Of a stretch of 6,497 nucleotides of DNA, positions 1 to 6,179 are shown in pieces. The stretch is from NCBI GenBank assembly GCA_030841765.1, contig JAUUSS010000117.1, positions 1-6,497 on the forward strand, written 5' to 3'. The translations under genes were made by a program, and so were the position numbers. This DNA comes from Collinsella aerofaciens. GTDB lineage: Bacteria; Actinomycetota; Coriobacteriia; Coriobacteriales; Coriobacteriaceae. The notes beneath the pieces are model-generated. The model worked only from the letters and a program-made list of their open reading frames with translations. It did no database searches and was not told the origin of the DNA. How positions within the stretch are numbered: the first letter of the stretch is position 1; every line of letters starts with the position of its first letter.

Positions 1-138
1 GGAGCGCTCCCGCAAACTGCCTATTGACAACTTATAGGAGCGTCGGTTTTGTTTTCGCGTTTTTTGGCACGGTTGGGGGTAAGGGGCTAAACGTAGTAGA
101 TGGGCCGGTTTCGTGGCGAACCCTTCTCGCCTACGCAC
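1..138. other. Non-coding 3' flank beyond the terminator
   Basis: No gene is supported here. The stretch opens with a perfect 10-bp palindrome (GGAGCGCTCC, 1-10). A CCTAT/ATAGG inverted repeat (20-24 with 34-38) surrounds a TTGACA, and T-rich sequence follows (47-65, runs of T4, T4 and T6). The bases CGCTCC (5-10) can also pair with GGAGCG (37-42) just before the T-rich part. That could be a terminator for a plus-strand gene entering from the left, but the loop would be long. CCCTTCTC at 121-128 can pair with GAGAAGGG at 154-161, an alternative to the terminator fold. Confidence 0.4.
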
Positions 139-179
139 AAAAGTGCCGCCACGGAGAAGGGAGACGCCTCCGTGGCGGC
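139..179 (-). terminator. Intrinsic terminator of the adhesin transcript
   Basis: A perfect 12-bp stem (145-156 paired with 168-179, GCCGCCACGGAG) with an 11-nt loop lies 77 nt beyond the stop codon. In the minus-strand RNA the stem is followed by AC and then UUUU (139-142). The stem is very stable but the U tract is short. On the plus strand the stem is followed by G runs, so termination should be one-directional. The loop carries GCGUCUCCCUU in the minus-strand RNA, an anti-Shine-Dalgarno sequence. Confidence 0.8.
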
Positions 180-216
180 TGGGGGTGGGGTGGGGGCTAT
201 GTTTTGGCTCCCCGCC

Positions 217-246
217 AGCGGCCCGGGGCCCTTGGCCCCGGGCGCT
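217..246. repeat. GC-rich inverted repeat just after the stop codon
   Basis: A 10-bp perfect GC-only stem (221-230 with 234-243) has a 3-nt loop and can be extended by 3 bp (217-219 with 244-246) past a single bulged G at 220. It begins about 10 nt after the TAG stop. No U tract follows on either strand, so it is unlikely to terminate by itself. It could protect the mRNA 3' end or assist the terminator at 139-179. Confidence 0.75.
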
Positions 247-256
247 GTCAGTGCGC

Positions 257-3200
257 CTAGCGCTTACGGATGCCCCAGATCAGGGCACCGACGCCGGACA
301 TGGCGACGACAAACGCCATGAGCAGCGCGGCTGCCTGCTGGTCACCCGTAGTAGGCAGGAAACCCTTGACCGTCTTGACGATATTCGTCACGGTCTTGGG
401 CGTGCCGGGGTCGGGCGTCGGCACGGGCGTTTCGGGCTTCTTGTACGTGTTGTTAAACACGATGCCCTCGACGCTCTTGTCGCCCTTGGTATAGGCGACG
501 CTCGCCTTGAGGTTGCCCTCGCCGTCGTCGACCACGTTGACGGTCGCGGTAAAGACGGACTTGTCGTAGGTCATACCGGCCTCGTCGCCCTTGACCTCGC
601 TGATGGTGTAGACGTACGTACCGGGCTCGCTGTACTCGAACTTGTCGAAGTTGATCTTGCCGTCGGCATCGTTGGTGACGGTGGACTCAATGTCCTCGCC
701 AACGAGCTTAAAGCTAAACTCGTCCTTCTTGAGCTCGCGTCCCTCGAGCACCTTGATGGCGCCGATGGAAACCTGCGTGGGCATGGCGTGATACTTGTTG
801 GTAAAGCCAGCCGACTCGGTAGTTCCCTCGAGCTTGTGCGTCGCGGTCAGCGTGCCGTTGCCGTTGTCGGAGACGGTGGTCACGACGGTGTAGGTCGTGC
901 CGTCATAGGTGACACCCTTGTACAGGCCGAGCGCGTTGGGGCAAGCCTCGCGCAGCATGTACGTGTGCGTGCCGGGCGCCTCGTAGCGGATCGGGCTCAG
1001 CGTCACGTTGCCGTTGGCGTCGTTGGTGCCGTTCGCGACAACCACGCCGTCCTCGAGCAGCTCAAACGTGAACTCGCCAGCTGCAAGGTCGCGTCCGGTC
1101 AGACGCTTGACCGTCTTGACCTGGTCGGTCACGGAAGAATCGGTAGGCGTCACGCTGTAGGTGTTGGCGAACGTGAAGGCCGCACCATCGTCGCCTTCGC
1201 GCACGACGCGCAGATGTCCGGCACCGTCGTCAGTCACGGTGTAGGAAACCTTGCGCGTGGCGTTGGCGTCATTGGCCACGCCAGGGGCGCTACCGGACTC
1301 GGTCACCGTGTAGGTAAAGGTGTGCGAGCGCGGAGTAGCGGCGGCAGGCTCGTTCTCGTCCTCGGATTCATCAGCGTTAACGTCAACGTCGGCCTCGTCG
1401 GTCTCTGCCTCGTCGGCATTTGCCTCGTCGACCTCTGCCTCGTCGGCTTCGACTTCATCGGCTTCGGTCTTGTCGGCCGCATCGTCCGTCACGCCCAGGG
1501 CGCGGTTGAGATCGTCGAGCGTAAAGTGGATCTTGCCAAAGTCCACGTTGCCGGCCGCGTCGTTGGTTGCGGTCGCGCGCTCGGGCATCGGGGCTCCCGC
1601 CTCGTCAGCGGCCACGGTAAAGGTGAACTTGCCCGCGATGTCAGCCGGGGTCAGGCCCTCGGCAGCCTGGAGCTTCTTGGTGCCGGCAAGCGCGGCGTCA
1701 ACGGCATCGGTGCCGTAGACGTTCTCGAACTCGGGCTTGATGCCGTCGTAGACAGGCTTCGCCGTCAGGGTACCGTCGCCGTTATCGACGACAATGACCT
1801 TAAAGCTAAAGCTCGGCGTTGCGGCCGTGATGCCCTTGGCCGCGAGCTGCGGTGTGAACTCAAAGGCGGTGTAACCGATGGTCCATGTAAGCTTGGCATC
1901 CGTATCGGTGCGGATAGCGCGCTTGGCGTTTACCAGGTCGGCGAGCATCTCGGTGGTGTAATGCAGGAAACCGAAGCTTACCTGCCCATTAATGTTGGTA
2001 GTGCACGTGCCCTCAATGGCTTCCTTCTCGCCTGCGTAGGCGATGCCAAAGTAGAACTCACCGTCGGCCATCGGGCGACCGGTCAGGGTCTTGGTGGCAA
2101 CGACCTTAGCAGGGGCGCCACCAGTCGTGTTAGTCGTAGCACTGTAGCTGTTGACGAACGGGACCACAGCGCTCTCGACCGCAGCGGCACCAGTCTTGTA
2201 CTCGGTCACCAGCGGCGTGCCCTCGGAACCGCCAGACACGGTCGTCGTGGCGGTGAGCGTACCGGCGGTGTCGTCGGCGATGGCGATCGTCACGGTGCGG
2301 ACAGCGTCGTCGTAGGTGTAACCCGGCTGGTCGTCATTCTTCTCGGCCACGGTGTACTTGAAGGTCTTGCCGGCGTCAGCCTGCGTAAACTTGACCTCAT
2401 GGCCAGCCAGGATGTCAATCAGGCCGACCGTTCCCTCTGCCGTCGCGGGGGACTTGAATTCGTTGGCTCCGGGCAGCAGGCCAAGTGCGTTGGCCGAAGC
2501 ATCGTCGGCAGGCGTCACGGTAAAGGTGAACTGCCCCTCGGTCATGGGACGTCCGGAGAGGGTCTTGCTGAGCTTGAGGCCGCCGGCCGCGGTGTAGTTA
2601 AGCTCAGAGCGATACGTGTTGGTAAAGCGTCCGTTTTCCGTCTTGGTGACGTTGGCCTCCAGGTTGCCCTTGCCGTCCTCGGTCACGGTCACCTCGGCGG
2701 TCGCGACATGCTCGTCATACGTCATGCCGGCCGCGTTGCCCGCGTTCTCGCGGATCTCGTACTTGTAGGTTCCGGCAGCCGTGTAGCGGATCTTGCCGAA
2801 CTTGATGGCGGCGATGCCGTCCTTCGCGTCGCGCTTGCTCACGGTTACGGTTGCAGGATTGGGCAGCGGGGCGCCCTCGGGGGAGGTAATGGTAAAGCTG
2901 AACTTGTCGGCATCCGTCCAGTCGCGGCCGTTGATAGCCTTGCTCAGACCAAAGTCGAGCTCTGCATCGGTCGGGGTCACGTTGTAAGCGTTCTCGAAGA
3001 TCGCAGACTTGTCGCCATTCAGCTCGTGCGTGGCGCTGAGGGTACCGTCGCCGTTGTCCGTGATGGTGGTCTCGATAGTGTACTTGGCGTCACTGTACGT
3101 GATGCCCTTGCTGGTGGTTCCGCCCTTGGCCTCACGCAGCGTGTAGGTGTGCTTGCCGGCTTTTTTGTACTCGATGGGGCTCATCGTGATCTTGCCGTCG

Positions 3201-6127
3201 GCGGCGTTGGTGCCGGTGGCGACTACGTTATTGCCCTCGACGAGCTCAAAGCGGAACTCGCCAGCCGCGAGGCCAGGCTCGCGCCCGGTCAGGATCTTGG
3301 TCGCGGTAATCTGGTCGGTGACGCTGGACTTATTCGGGGCAGTGTTGTACTTGTTCTCAAAGCGTGCCGTCTCGGGACCCTCGAGCGTATGGGTCACCTT
3401 AAGCGTGCCGTCGCCGTTGTCGATGACGCTCGTCTTGATGGTGTAGTTCGTCTTATCGTACGTGATCCCGTTGCTCAGCCCCGCCTCGTTGGGGAGCTTC
3501 TCGCGCAGCGTGTAAGTGTGGGTGCCGGGCTTGTCGTAAGTGATCTTGTCCATGGCAATCGTGCCGTCGGCAGCGTTAGTGCCCTTGGCGACGACCTTGT
3601 TACCCTCGACGAGCTCGAAGGAGAACTCGCCCTCCTTGAGGTCGCGCCCGGTCAGGACCTTGGTCGCGGTGATCTGGTCCTCGACAGGCTTCACGCTATA
3701 GGTGTTCTTGAACTCGGTCTCGCCCGAGGTCTTTTCAACGTCGGCCTTAAGCTCGCCCTTGGCGTTAACCGTCACAGTCACCTTGAACGTGGCAACGTTC
3801 TTGCTGTAGGTAATGCCACCGGCGTCGCCCTTGACCTCGCGGACCTCATAGGTGTACTCGCCCGGCTCGGCATAAGTAATCTTGCCAAAGTTAATGGCTG
3901 CCTTGCCCTTGTCGAGATCGGCATTGGTCACAGTTACGGTCGCGGGGTCGGGCATCGGGGCATTGTTGTCGGACGTCGCGGAGAGCTCAAACTCAAACGC
4001 ATCCGTATCCGCCCACTTGCGGCCCTCGAGCACCTTGGTCAGACCAAAGTCAGTCTTGGTATCCACCGTTGTCGGCTTGGTTGCAAGGCTAAAGATAATC
4101 TTGCCGTTGTTGCCCAGGTGCGAATGCACGTGCGTGGAAGTCGCAACGGAGGAAAGGTCATTCCACCTGGGGTTAAGCACGTCGCGCGCGGTCTCGGTCA
4201 AGTTGCCGCCCACACCCTCCTTGGTGGTGTGAAGCTCGTCGATAAAGGCCAGGCGCGCGGTTCCCGCGCTAAACACTAAGTTGCCGTTCTCATCAGGAAC
4301 TATGGCACCGGCAAACTTTGCGGCATCTCCGCCGATAAACTCGATGACGGCAGTGGCGGGCTTGGCCACGCCGTTCTCGCCCTGCTCCTCAAACTCATCC
4401 TTGTAGTAATAGGTGCCCTTTTCTGCCAGCGATCCCTTTGCCGGCTTCGTGCATTCCTTATCCGTGTAAATGGGCGTCTGCTTCTGGAAGTAGTAGTAGC
4501 GGTTGGTGTCGGCCGGCTCAAAGGTCGCAACCGTATTGCCCAGATCGCCGGCAGCCCACTTGTTCGCGTAGAAATTCACGGTCTTGGCGCCGTCAACGAC
4601 GGTCGTATTATGCTCGATGTAGTCCTTGAGCCCCGTGACCTTCTCGGGCGTAAACAGGTTGTCGAGCGCAACGCTCTTCACACTCGAGGTGTACTTCACG
4701 CGGATAGGCTGAGCGCTGTCGACCGAAAGCTTGCCGTCTTCGTTCTTAAAGTGGCTCTGCGGAATCAACGACGCAGGAATCTTGACCGTTACGATATCGC
4801 CGGTCTGAGGCTCGCCCTCTTTGGCATGTTGAACGGTGATGACCAGGTTCGCGGCATCACCCGTAAATGTGTAGGTGTCGACGTTGTCCTCGGTCTTTGT
4901 CGGCTTGTCAAACGTCGTGCCGTTGTATATAAAACCGTCGACCTGCATAAAGTCGCCCAGCTCATCGGTAAACGTAATGTAGCCGGACTTGGTCGCGTCG
5001 TAACCCTTGTGGATTTCGGTCGGGTGAGGTGCTTCCGACGTAATGGCCTTTGAGATGTCGTCGAAGACCTTCTTGAGCTCTTCGGCGTTGGTTGCCGACT
5101 TGTAATATTCGGAGTTTTCTGCGCGCGCACCGTGAGTATTCCATGCCGTGGCATTGGGGTAGTTGCTCGACACGGCCTGCATGAACTTGTTCTCTTGGCT
5201 TGTCTTCGAATCTTGGACACTGGCATTGGGGTTCGCACCGTTAAAGATGCCAATGGTATAAACGGTGGCCTTGCCGTCCTTCATGTTCTTGGCAGCCGTC
5301 ACGGCATCGTTGGCGACATCAGAATCAAACTCGCTGTAGCTCGTTGGCTTGCCGTCGGTAAAGAACACAACAATCTTCTTGGCGTCCGCGCGTCCAGAAG
5401 TTTTGATGTTTTTCTCGGCTTGTTTCATACCATAATCGGCACGCGTGGCGCCAGCAGGTTTAATGGAATCGATCGTTCCCTTAAGACCCTTTGCGCCGCC
5501 AACCGTGCACGCCGTCAACCCTTGCATTGTCTGCGAATAGTTGTAGCTATGGCTGCCGGAGCGATACGTGTCGTTTCCAACCTTATCGGTCTCATCACCC
5601 GCAAACTTAACAATGGCAACCTTATGCTGTCTATCGACACCCTCGATACCTTCGTTTTGTTTGGCGATGGTGTCGATAAAGCTGTTCGCAGCGTTCTTCA
5701 GTGCATCGATACGCTTGGTGGAATCTCCACCGCCCATAGGATCATTCATCGAGCCAGAGGCATCCAGCACTAGCACGATGTCGAGTGGCGTGGTGACTGT
5801 CACGGTTGAATTAGACGTCGAGGACATCGCCGAAAGCGTAGTCAAGAAGTCCGACTCTTCGTTTTCCTCGGTTGCCTTGACCGTCTTGTCGGTCCAGATT
5901 CGACCGACGTTTTGAGTCGTTACTTTATTGCCGCTGTGGCCGGCCGCCCAGATTTCCCAGCGTCCGGTGGTGTCGGGGTCGACGACCGTCGGCCCGCTCA
6001 CTATCGGCCCGTCCATTCCCGTACTGGATCTGGCGTTGGCCTCGGGCAGCATGGCGAATGCTGCGGCTGGCAATACCAGCACTACGGCCAGTATCACCGC
6101 CAAGAGACCCCTCGTGTACTTACTCAT
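257..6127 (-). CDS. Giant LPXTG-anchored VWA adhesin with nine Spy0128-type isopeptide domains
   Basis: Secreted surface protein of 1956 residues, predicted to be covalently attached to peptidoglycan (or a pilus) by a sortase. Order: signal peptide (1 to about 25-32); VWA domain (about 113-363) with MIDAS residues D122, S124, S126, T228 and D258; beta-rich spacer (364-690); nine Spy0128/FctA-like domains (692-1895); proline-rich linker (1898-1910); LPTTG at 1924-1928, hydrophobic segment 1931-1950 and RKR tail. Known VWA-tipped wall proteins and pilus-tip adhesins bind host ligands through the MIDAS metal, while stacked isopeptide domains form a rigid, protease-resistant stalk; that role is inferred here. 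The ATG at 6127 is chosen because a strong Shine-Dalgarno sits 5 nt upstream and the signal peptide begins at once. The frame is intact to TAG at 257-259. No YPKN-type pilin motif was seen, which favours a tip or stand-alone adhesin over a backbone pilin. The ligand cannot be told from sequence. Confidence 0.96.
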   Translation of the reverse strand: MSKYTRGLLAVILAVVLVLPAAAFAMLPEANARSSTGMDGPIVSGPTVVDPDTTGRWEIWAAGHSGNKVTTQNVGRIWTDKTVKATEENEESDFLTTLSAMSSTSNSTVTVTTPLDIVLVLDASGSMNDPMGGGDSTKRIDALKNAANSFIDTIAKQNEGIEGVDRQHKVAIVKFAGDETDKVGNDTYRSGSHSYNYSQTMQGLTACTVGGAKGLKGTIDSIKPAGATRADYGMKQAEKNIKTSGRADAKKIVVFFTDGKPTSYSEFDSDVANDAVTAAKNMKDGKATVYTIGIFNGANPNASVQDSKTSQENKFMQAVSSNYPNATAWNTHGARAENSEYYKSATNAEELKKVFDDISKAITSEAPHPTEIHKGYDATKSGYITFTDELGDFMQVDGFIYNGTTFDKPTKTEDNVDTYTFTGDAANLVITVQHAKEGEPQTGDIVTVKIPASLIPQSHFKNEDGKLSVDSAQPIRVKYTSSVKSVALDNLFTPEKVTGLKDYIEHNTTVVDGAKTVNFYANKWAAGDLGNTVATFEPADTNRYYYFQKQTPIYTDKECTKPAKGSLAEKGTYYYKDEFEEQGENGVAKPATAVIEFIGGDAAKFAGAIVPDENGNLVFSAGTARLAFIDELHTTKEGVGGNLTETARDVLNPRWNDLSSVATSTHVHSHLGNNGKIIFSLATKPTTVDTKTDFGLTKVLEGRKWADTDAFEFELSATSDNNAPMPDPATVTVTNADLDKGKAAINFGKITYAEPGEYTYEVREVKGDAGGITYSKNVATFKVTVTVNAKGELKADVEKTSGETEFKNTYSVKPVEDQITATKVLTGRDLKEGEFSFELVEGNKVVAKGTNAADGTIAMDKITYDKPGTHTYTLREKLPNEAGLSNGITYDKTNYTIKTSVIDNGDGTLKVTHTLEGPETARFENKYNTAPNKSSVTDQITATKILTGREPGLAAGEFRFELVEGNNVVATGTNAADGKITMSPIEYKKAGKHTYTLREAKGGTTSKGITYSDAKYTIETTITDNGDGTLSATHELNGDKSAIFENAYNVTPTDAELDFGLSKAINGRDWTDADKFSFTITSPEGAPLPNPATVTVSKRDAKDGIAAIKFGKIRYTAAGTYKYEIRENAGNAAGMTYDEHVATAEVTVTEDGKGNLEANVTKTENGRFTNTYRSELNYTAAGGLKLSKTLSGRPMTEGQFTFTVTPADDASANALGLLPGANEFKSPATAEGTVGLIDILAGHEVKFTQADAGKTFKYTVAEKNDDQPGYTYDDAVRTVTIAIADDTAGTLTATTTVSGGSEGTPLVTEYKTGAAAVESAVVPFVNSYSATTNTTGGAPAKVVATKTLTGRPMADGEFYFGIAYAGEKEAIEGTCTTNINGQVSFGFLHYTTEMLADLVNAKRAIRTDTDAKLTWTIGYTAFEFTPQLAAKGITAATPSFSFKVIVVDNGDGTLTAKPVYDGIKPEFENVYGTDAVDAALAGTKKLQAAEGLTPADIAGKFTFTVAADEAGAPMPERATATNDAAGNVDFGKIHFTLDDLNRALGVTDDAADKTEADEVEADEAEVDEANADEAETDEADVDVNADESEDENEPAAATPRSHTFTYTVTESGSAPGVANDANATRKVSYTVTDDGAGHLRVVREGDDGAAFTFANTYSVTPTDSSVTDQVKTVKRLTGRDLAAGEFTFELLEDGVVVANGTNDANGNVTLSPIRYEAPGTHTYMLREACPNALGLYKGVTYDGTTYTVVTTVSDNGNGTLTATHKLEGTTESAGFTNKYHAMPTQVSIGAIKVLEGRELKKDEFSFKLVGEDIESTVTNDADGKINFDKFEYSEPGTYVYTISEVKGDEAGMTYDKSVFTATVNVVDDGEGNLKASVAYTKGDKSVEGIVFNNTYKKPETPVPTPDPGTPKTVTNIVKTVKGFLPTTGDQQAAALLMAFVVAMSGVGALIWGIRKR
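260..358 (-). other. LPTTG cell-wall sorting signal
   Basis: Residues 1924-1956: LPTTG, a 20-odd-residue hydrophobic stretch rich in Ala, Leu, Val and Met, and the charged tail RKR. This is the complete tripartite sortase signal; sortases of the LPXTG class cut between Thr and Gly and join the Thr to a wall or pilin amino group. A proline-rich spacer (about 1898-1910, PETPVPTPDPGTP) precedes it, as is usual for the part crossing the peptidoglycan. The matching sortase gene is not in the window. Confidence 0.96.
443..4054 (-). repeat. Nine tandem Spy0128/FctA-like isopeptide domains
   Basis: Each unit of about 110-180 residues opens with a K-x-L-x-G-R type motif, has a Y-x-x-x-E strand and closes with F-x-N-x-Y. 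In the Spy0128 pilin family the Lys and Asn form an intramolecular isopeptide bond catalysed by the Glu. Predicted triads (K/E/N): R1 698/764/808; R2 823/876/925; R3 944/999/1046; R4 1063/1127/1170; R5 1188/1262/1326; R6 1346/none at the expected place/1469; R7 1484/1610/1655; R8 1674/1727/1777; R9 1792/1844/1893. R2, R3 and R8 form one subtype (DNGDGTL and GTN-A/D-A segments, THTYxLRE). R1, R4 and partly R9 form another (PATVTV, KGDAGGITY-like). R5, R6 and R7 are divergent. The array should act as a stiff, heat- and protease-resistant stalk lifting the VWA head from the wall. Triads come from motif alignment by eye. Confidence 0.88.
1376..1465 (-). repeat. 15-bp minisatellite encoding an acidic pentapeptide repeat
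   Basis: Six consecutive 15-bp units encode residues 1555-1584 as EADEV, EADEA, EVDEA, NADEA, ETDEA and the degenerate DVDVN. On the plus strand the core is a recurring TGCCTCGTCGG. The repeat is the centre of a longer acidic stretch, 1546-1594, with 25 Asp or Glu among 49 residues and a single Lys. It interrupts isopeptide domain R7 just before the strand with the catalytic Glu (HTFTYTVTE), where the sister domains have only a short turn. Because the unit is a multiple of three, gain or loss of copies would keep the reading frame. Confidence 0.85.
4058..5038 (-). other. Beta-rich spacer region between VWA and the stalk
   Basis: Residues 364-690. The first part (about 370-490) has alternating beta strands such as GYITFTDELGDFMQVDGFIYNG, then a VTVKIPASLIP segment and PIRVKYT. 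From memory this layout recurs directly after VWA domains in other Gram-positive wall proteins; I cannot assign a family name with confidence. The second part (about 515-682) starts KTVNFYANKW, is rich in Tyr and charged residues (RYYYFQKQTPIY, GTYYYKDEF), carries C559, and ends in a histidine cluster THVHSHLG (665-672) before KIIFSLATKP. It probably presents the VWA head and may contain one or two immunoglobulin-like folds. No isopeptide triad was identified with confidence. Confidence 0.6.
5039..5791 (-). other. VWA domain with intact MIDAS
   Basis: Residues about 113-363. The first strand reads LDIVLVLDASGSM, giving the DxSxS motif at D122-S126. The MIDAS threonine is T228 in AGATRADYG, and the second aspartate is D258 in IVVFFTDGKPT. 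The strand VYTIGIF (289-295) and the final helix EELKKVFDDISKAI (349-362) close a Rossmann-like fold. All five metal-coordinating positions are present, so divalent-metal-dependent ligand binding is expected. A polar, Tyr/Ser/Gly-rich segment (about 182-215) lies between the third strand and the MIDAS threonine; loops in this area carry specificity in related tip adhesins. It contains one cysteine (C207). Confidence 0.93.
6032..6127 (-). other. Signal peptide (Sec-dependent) of the adhesin
   Basis: Residues 1-32 have the classic three-part layout: a short basic start (MSKYTRG), a hydrophobic core of Leu, Val, Ala and Ile at about 8-20, then small residues. Two cleavage sites fit the A-x-A rule, after AFA at residue 25 and after ANA at residue 32; I cannot choose between them. 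There is no lipobox cysteine, so this is not a lipoprotein. The mature protein would start with a Ser/Gly-rich stretch before the segment NVGRIWTDKTV (73-83), which precedes the VWA domain. Confidence 0.9.
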
Positions 6128-6132
6128 CGCGT

Positions 6133-6139
6133 CTCCCTT
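6133..6139 (-). promoter_or_regulatory. Ribosome binding site of the adhesin
   Basis: The minus strand reads AAGGGAG, then 5 nt (ACGCG), then ATG at 6127. This is a near-consensus Shine-Dalgarno at a normal distance and fixes the start codon. The surrounding 14 bases (6129-6142) are perfectly complementary to the loop region of the transcript's own terminator hairpin. No convincing -35/-10 pair was found upstream. Confidence 0.85.
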
Positions 6140-6179
6140 CTCGCGGTCTCAGACCTTGCAACAGCCTAAAGTTACGAAA

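Noticed and set aside
24..52. TTGACA at 24-29 as a plus-strand -35 element
   Set aside because: The bases 17 nt downstream (TTTTGT, 47-52) are a poor -10 and no plus-strand gene follows, only the 3' flank of the adhesin.
1376..1465. CRISPR-like array
   Set aside because: The 15-bp units are contiguous without spacers, are in frame and encode a pentapeptide repeat. This is a coding minisatellite.
443..4054. CnaB (SpaA-type) or Ig-like domains as the main call for the repeats
   Set aside because: The K-x-L-x-G-R opening, Y-x-x-x-E strand and F-x-N-x-Y close fit the Spy0128/FctA family better. CnaB domains are structurally related, so a profile search could give overlapping hits.
113..4279. 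Plus-strand open frame of 1388 codons opposite the adhesin
   Set aside because: It is the in-register mirror of the real gene. Its translation is a low-complexity mix rich in Val, Gly, Leu, Arg and Asp with periodicity copied from the repeats, and no domain is recognisable. It exists because the sense gene avoids TTA, CTA and TCA codons there.
4789..5253. Minus-strand frame of 154 codons in another phase
   Set aside because: It lies wholly inside the adhesin and its translation is Arg/Thr/Ser/Pro-rich low-complexity sequence typical of an out-of-phase reading.
5132..5773. Plus-strand open frame of 213 codons
   Set aside because: It is also in mirror register with the gene, opposite the VWA domain, with no recognisable domain. 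It is a shadow frame.
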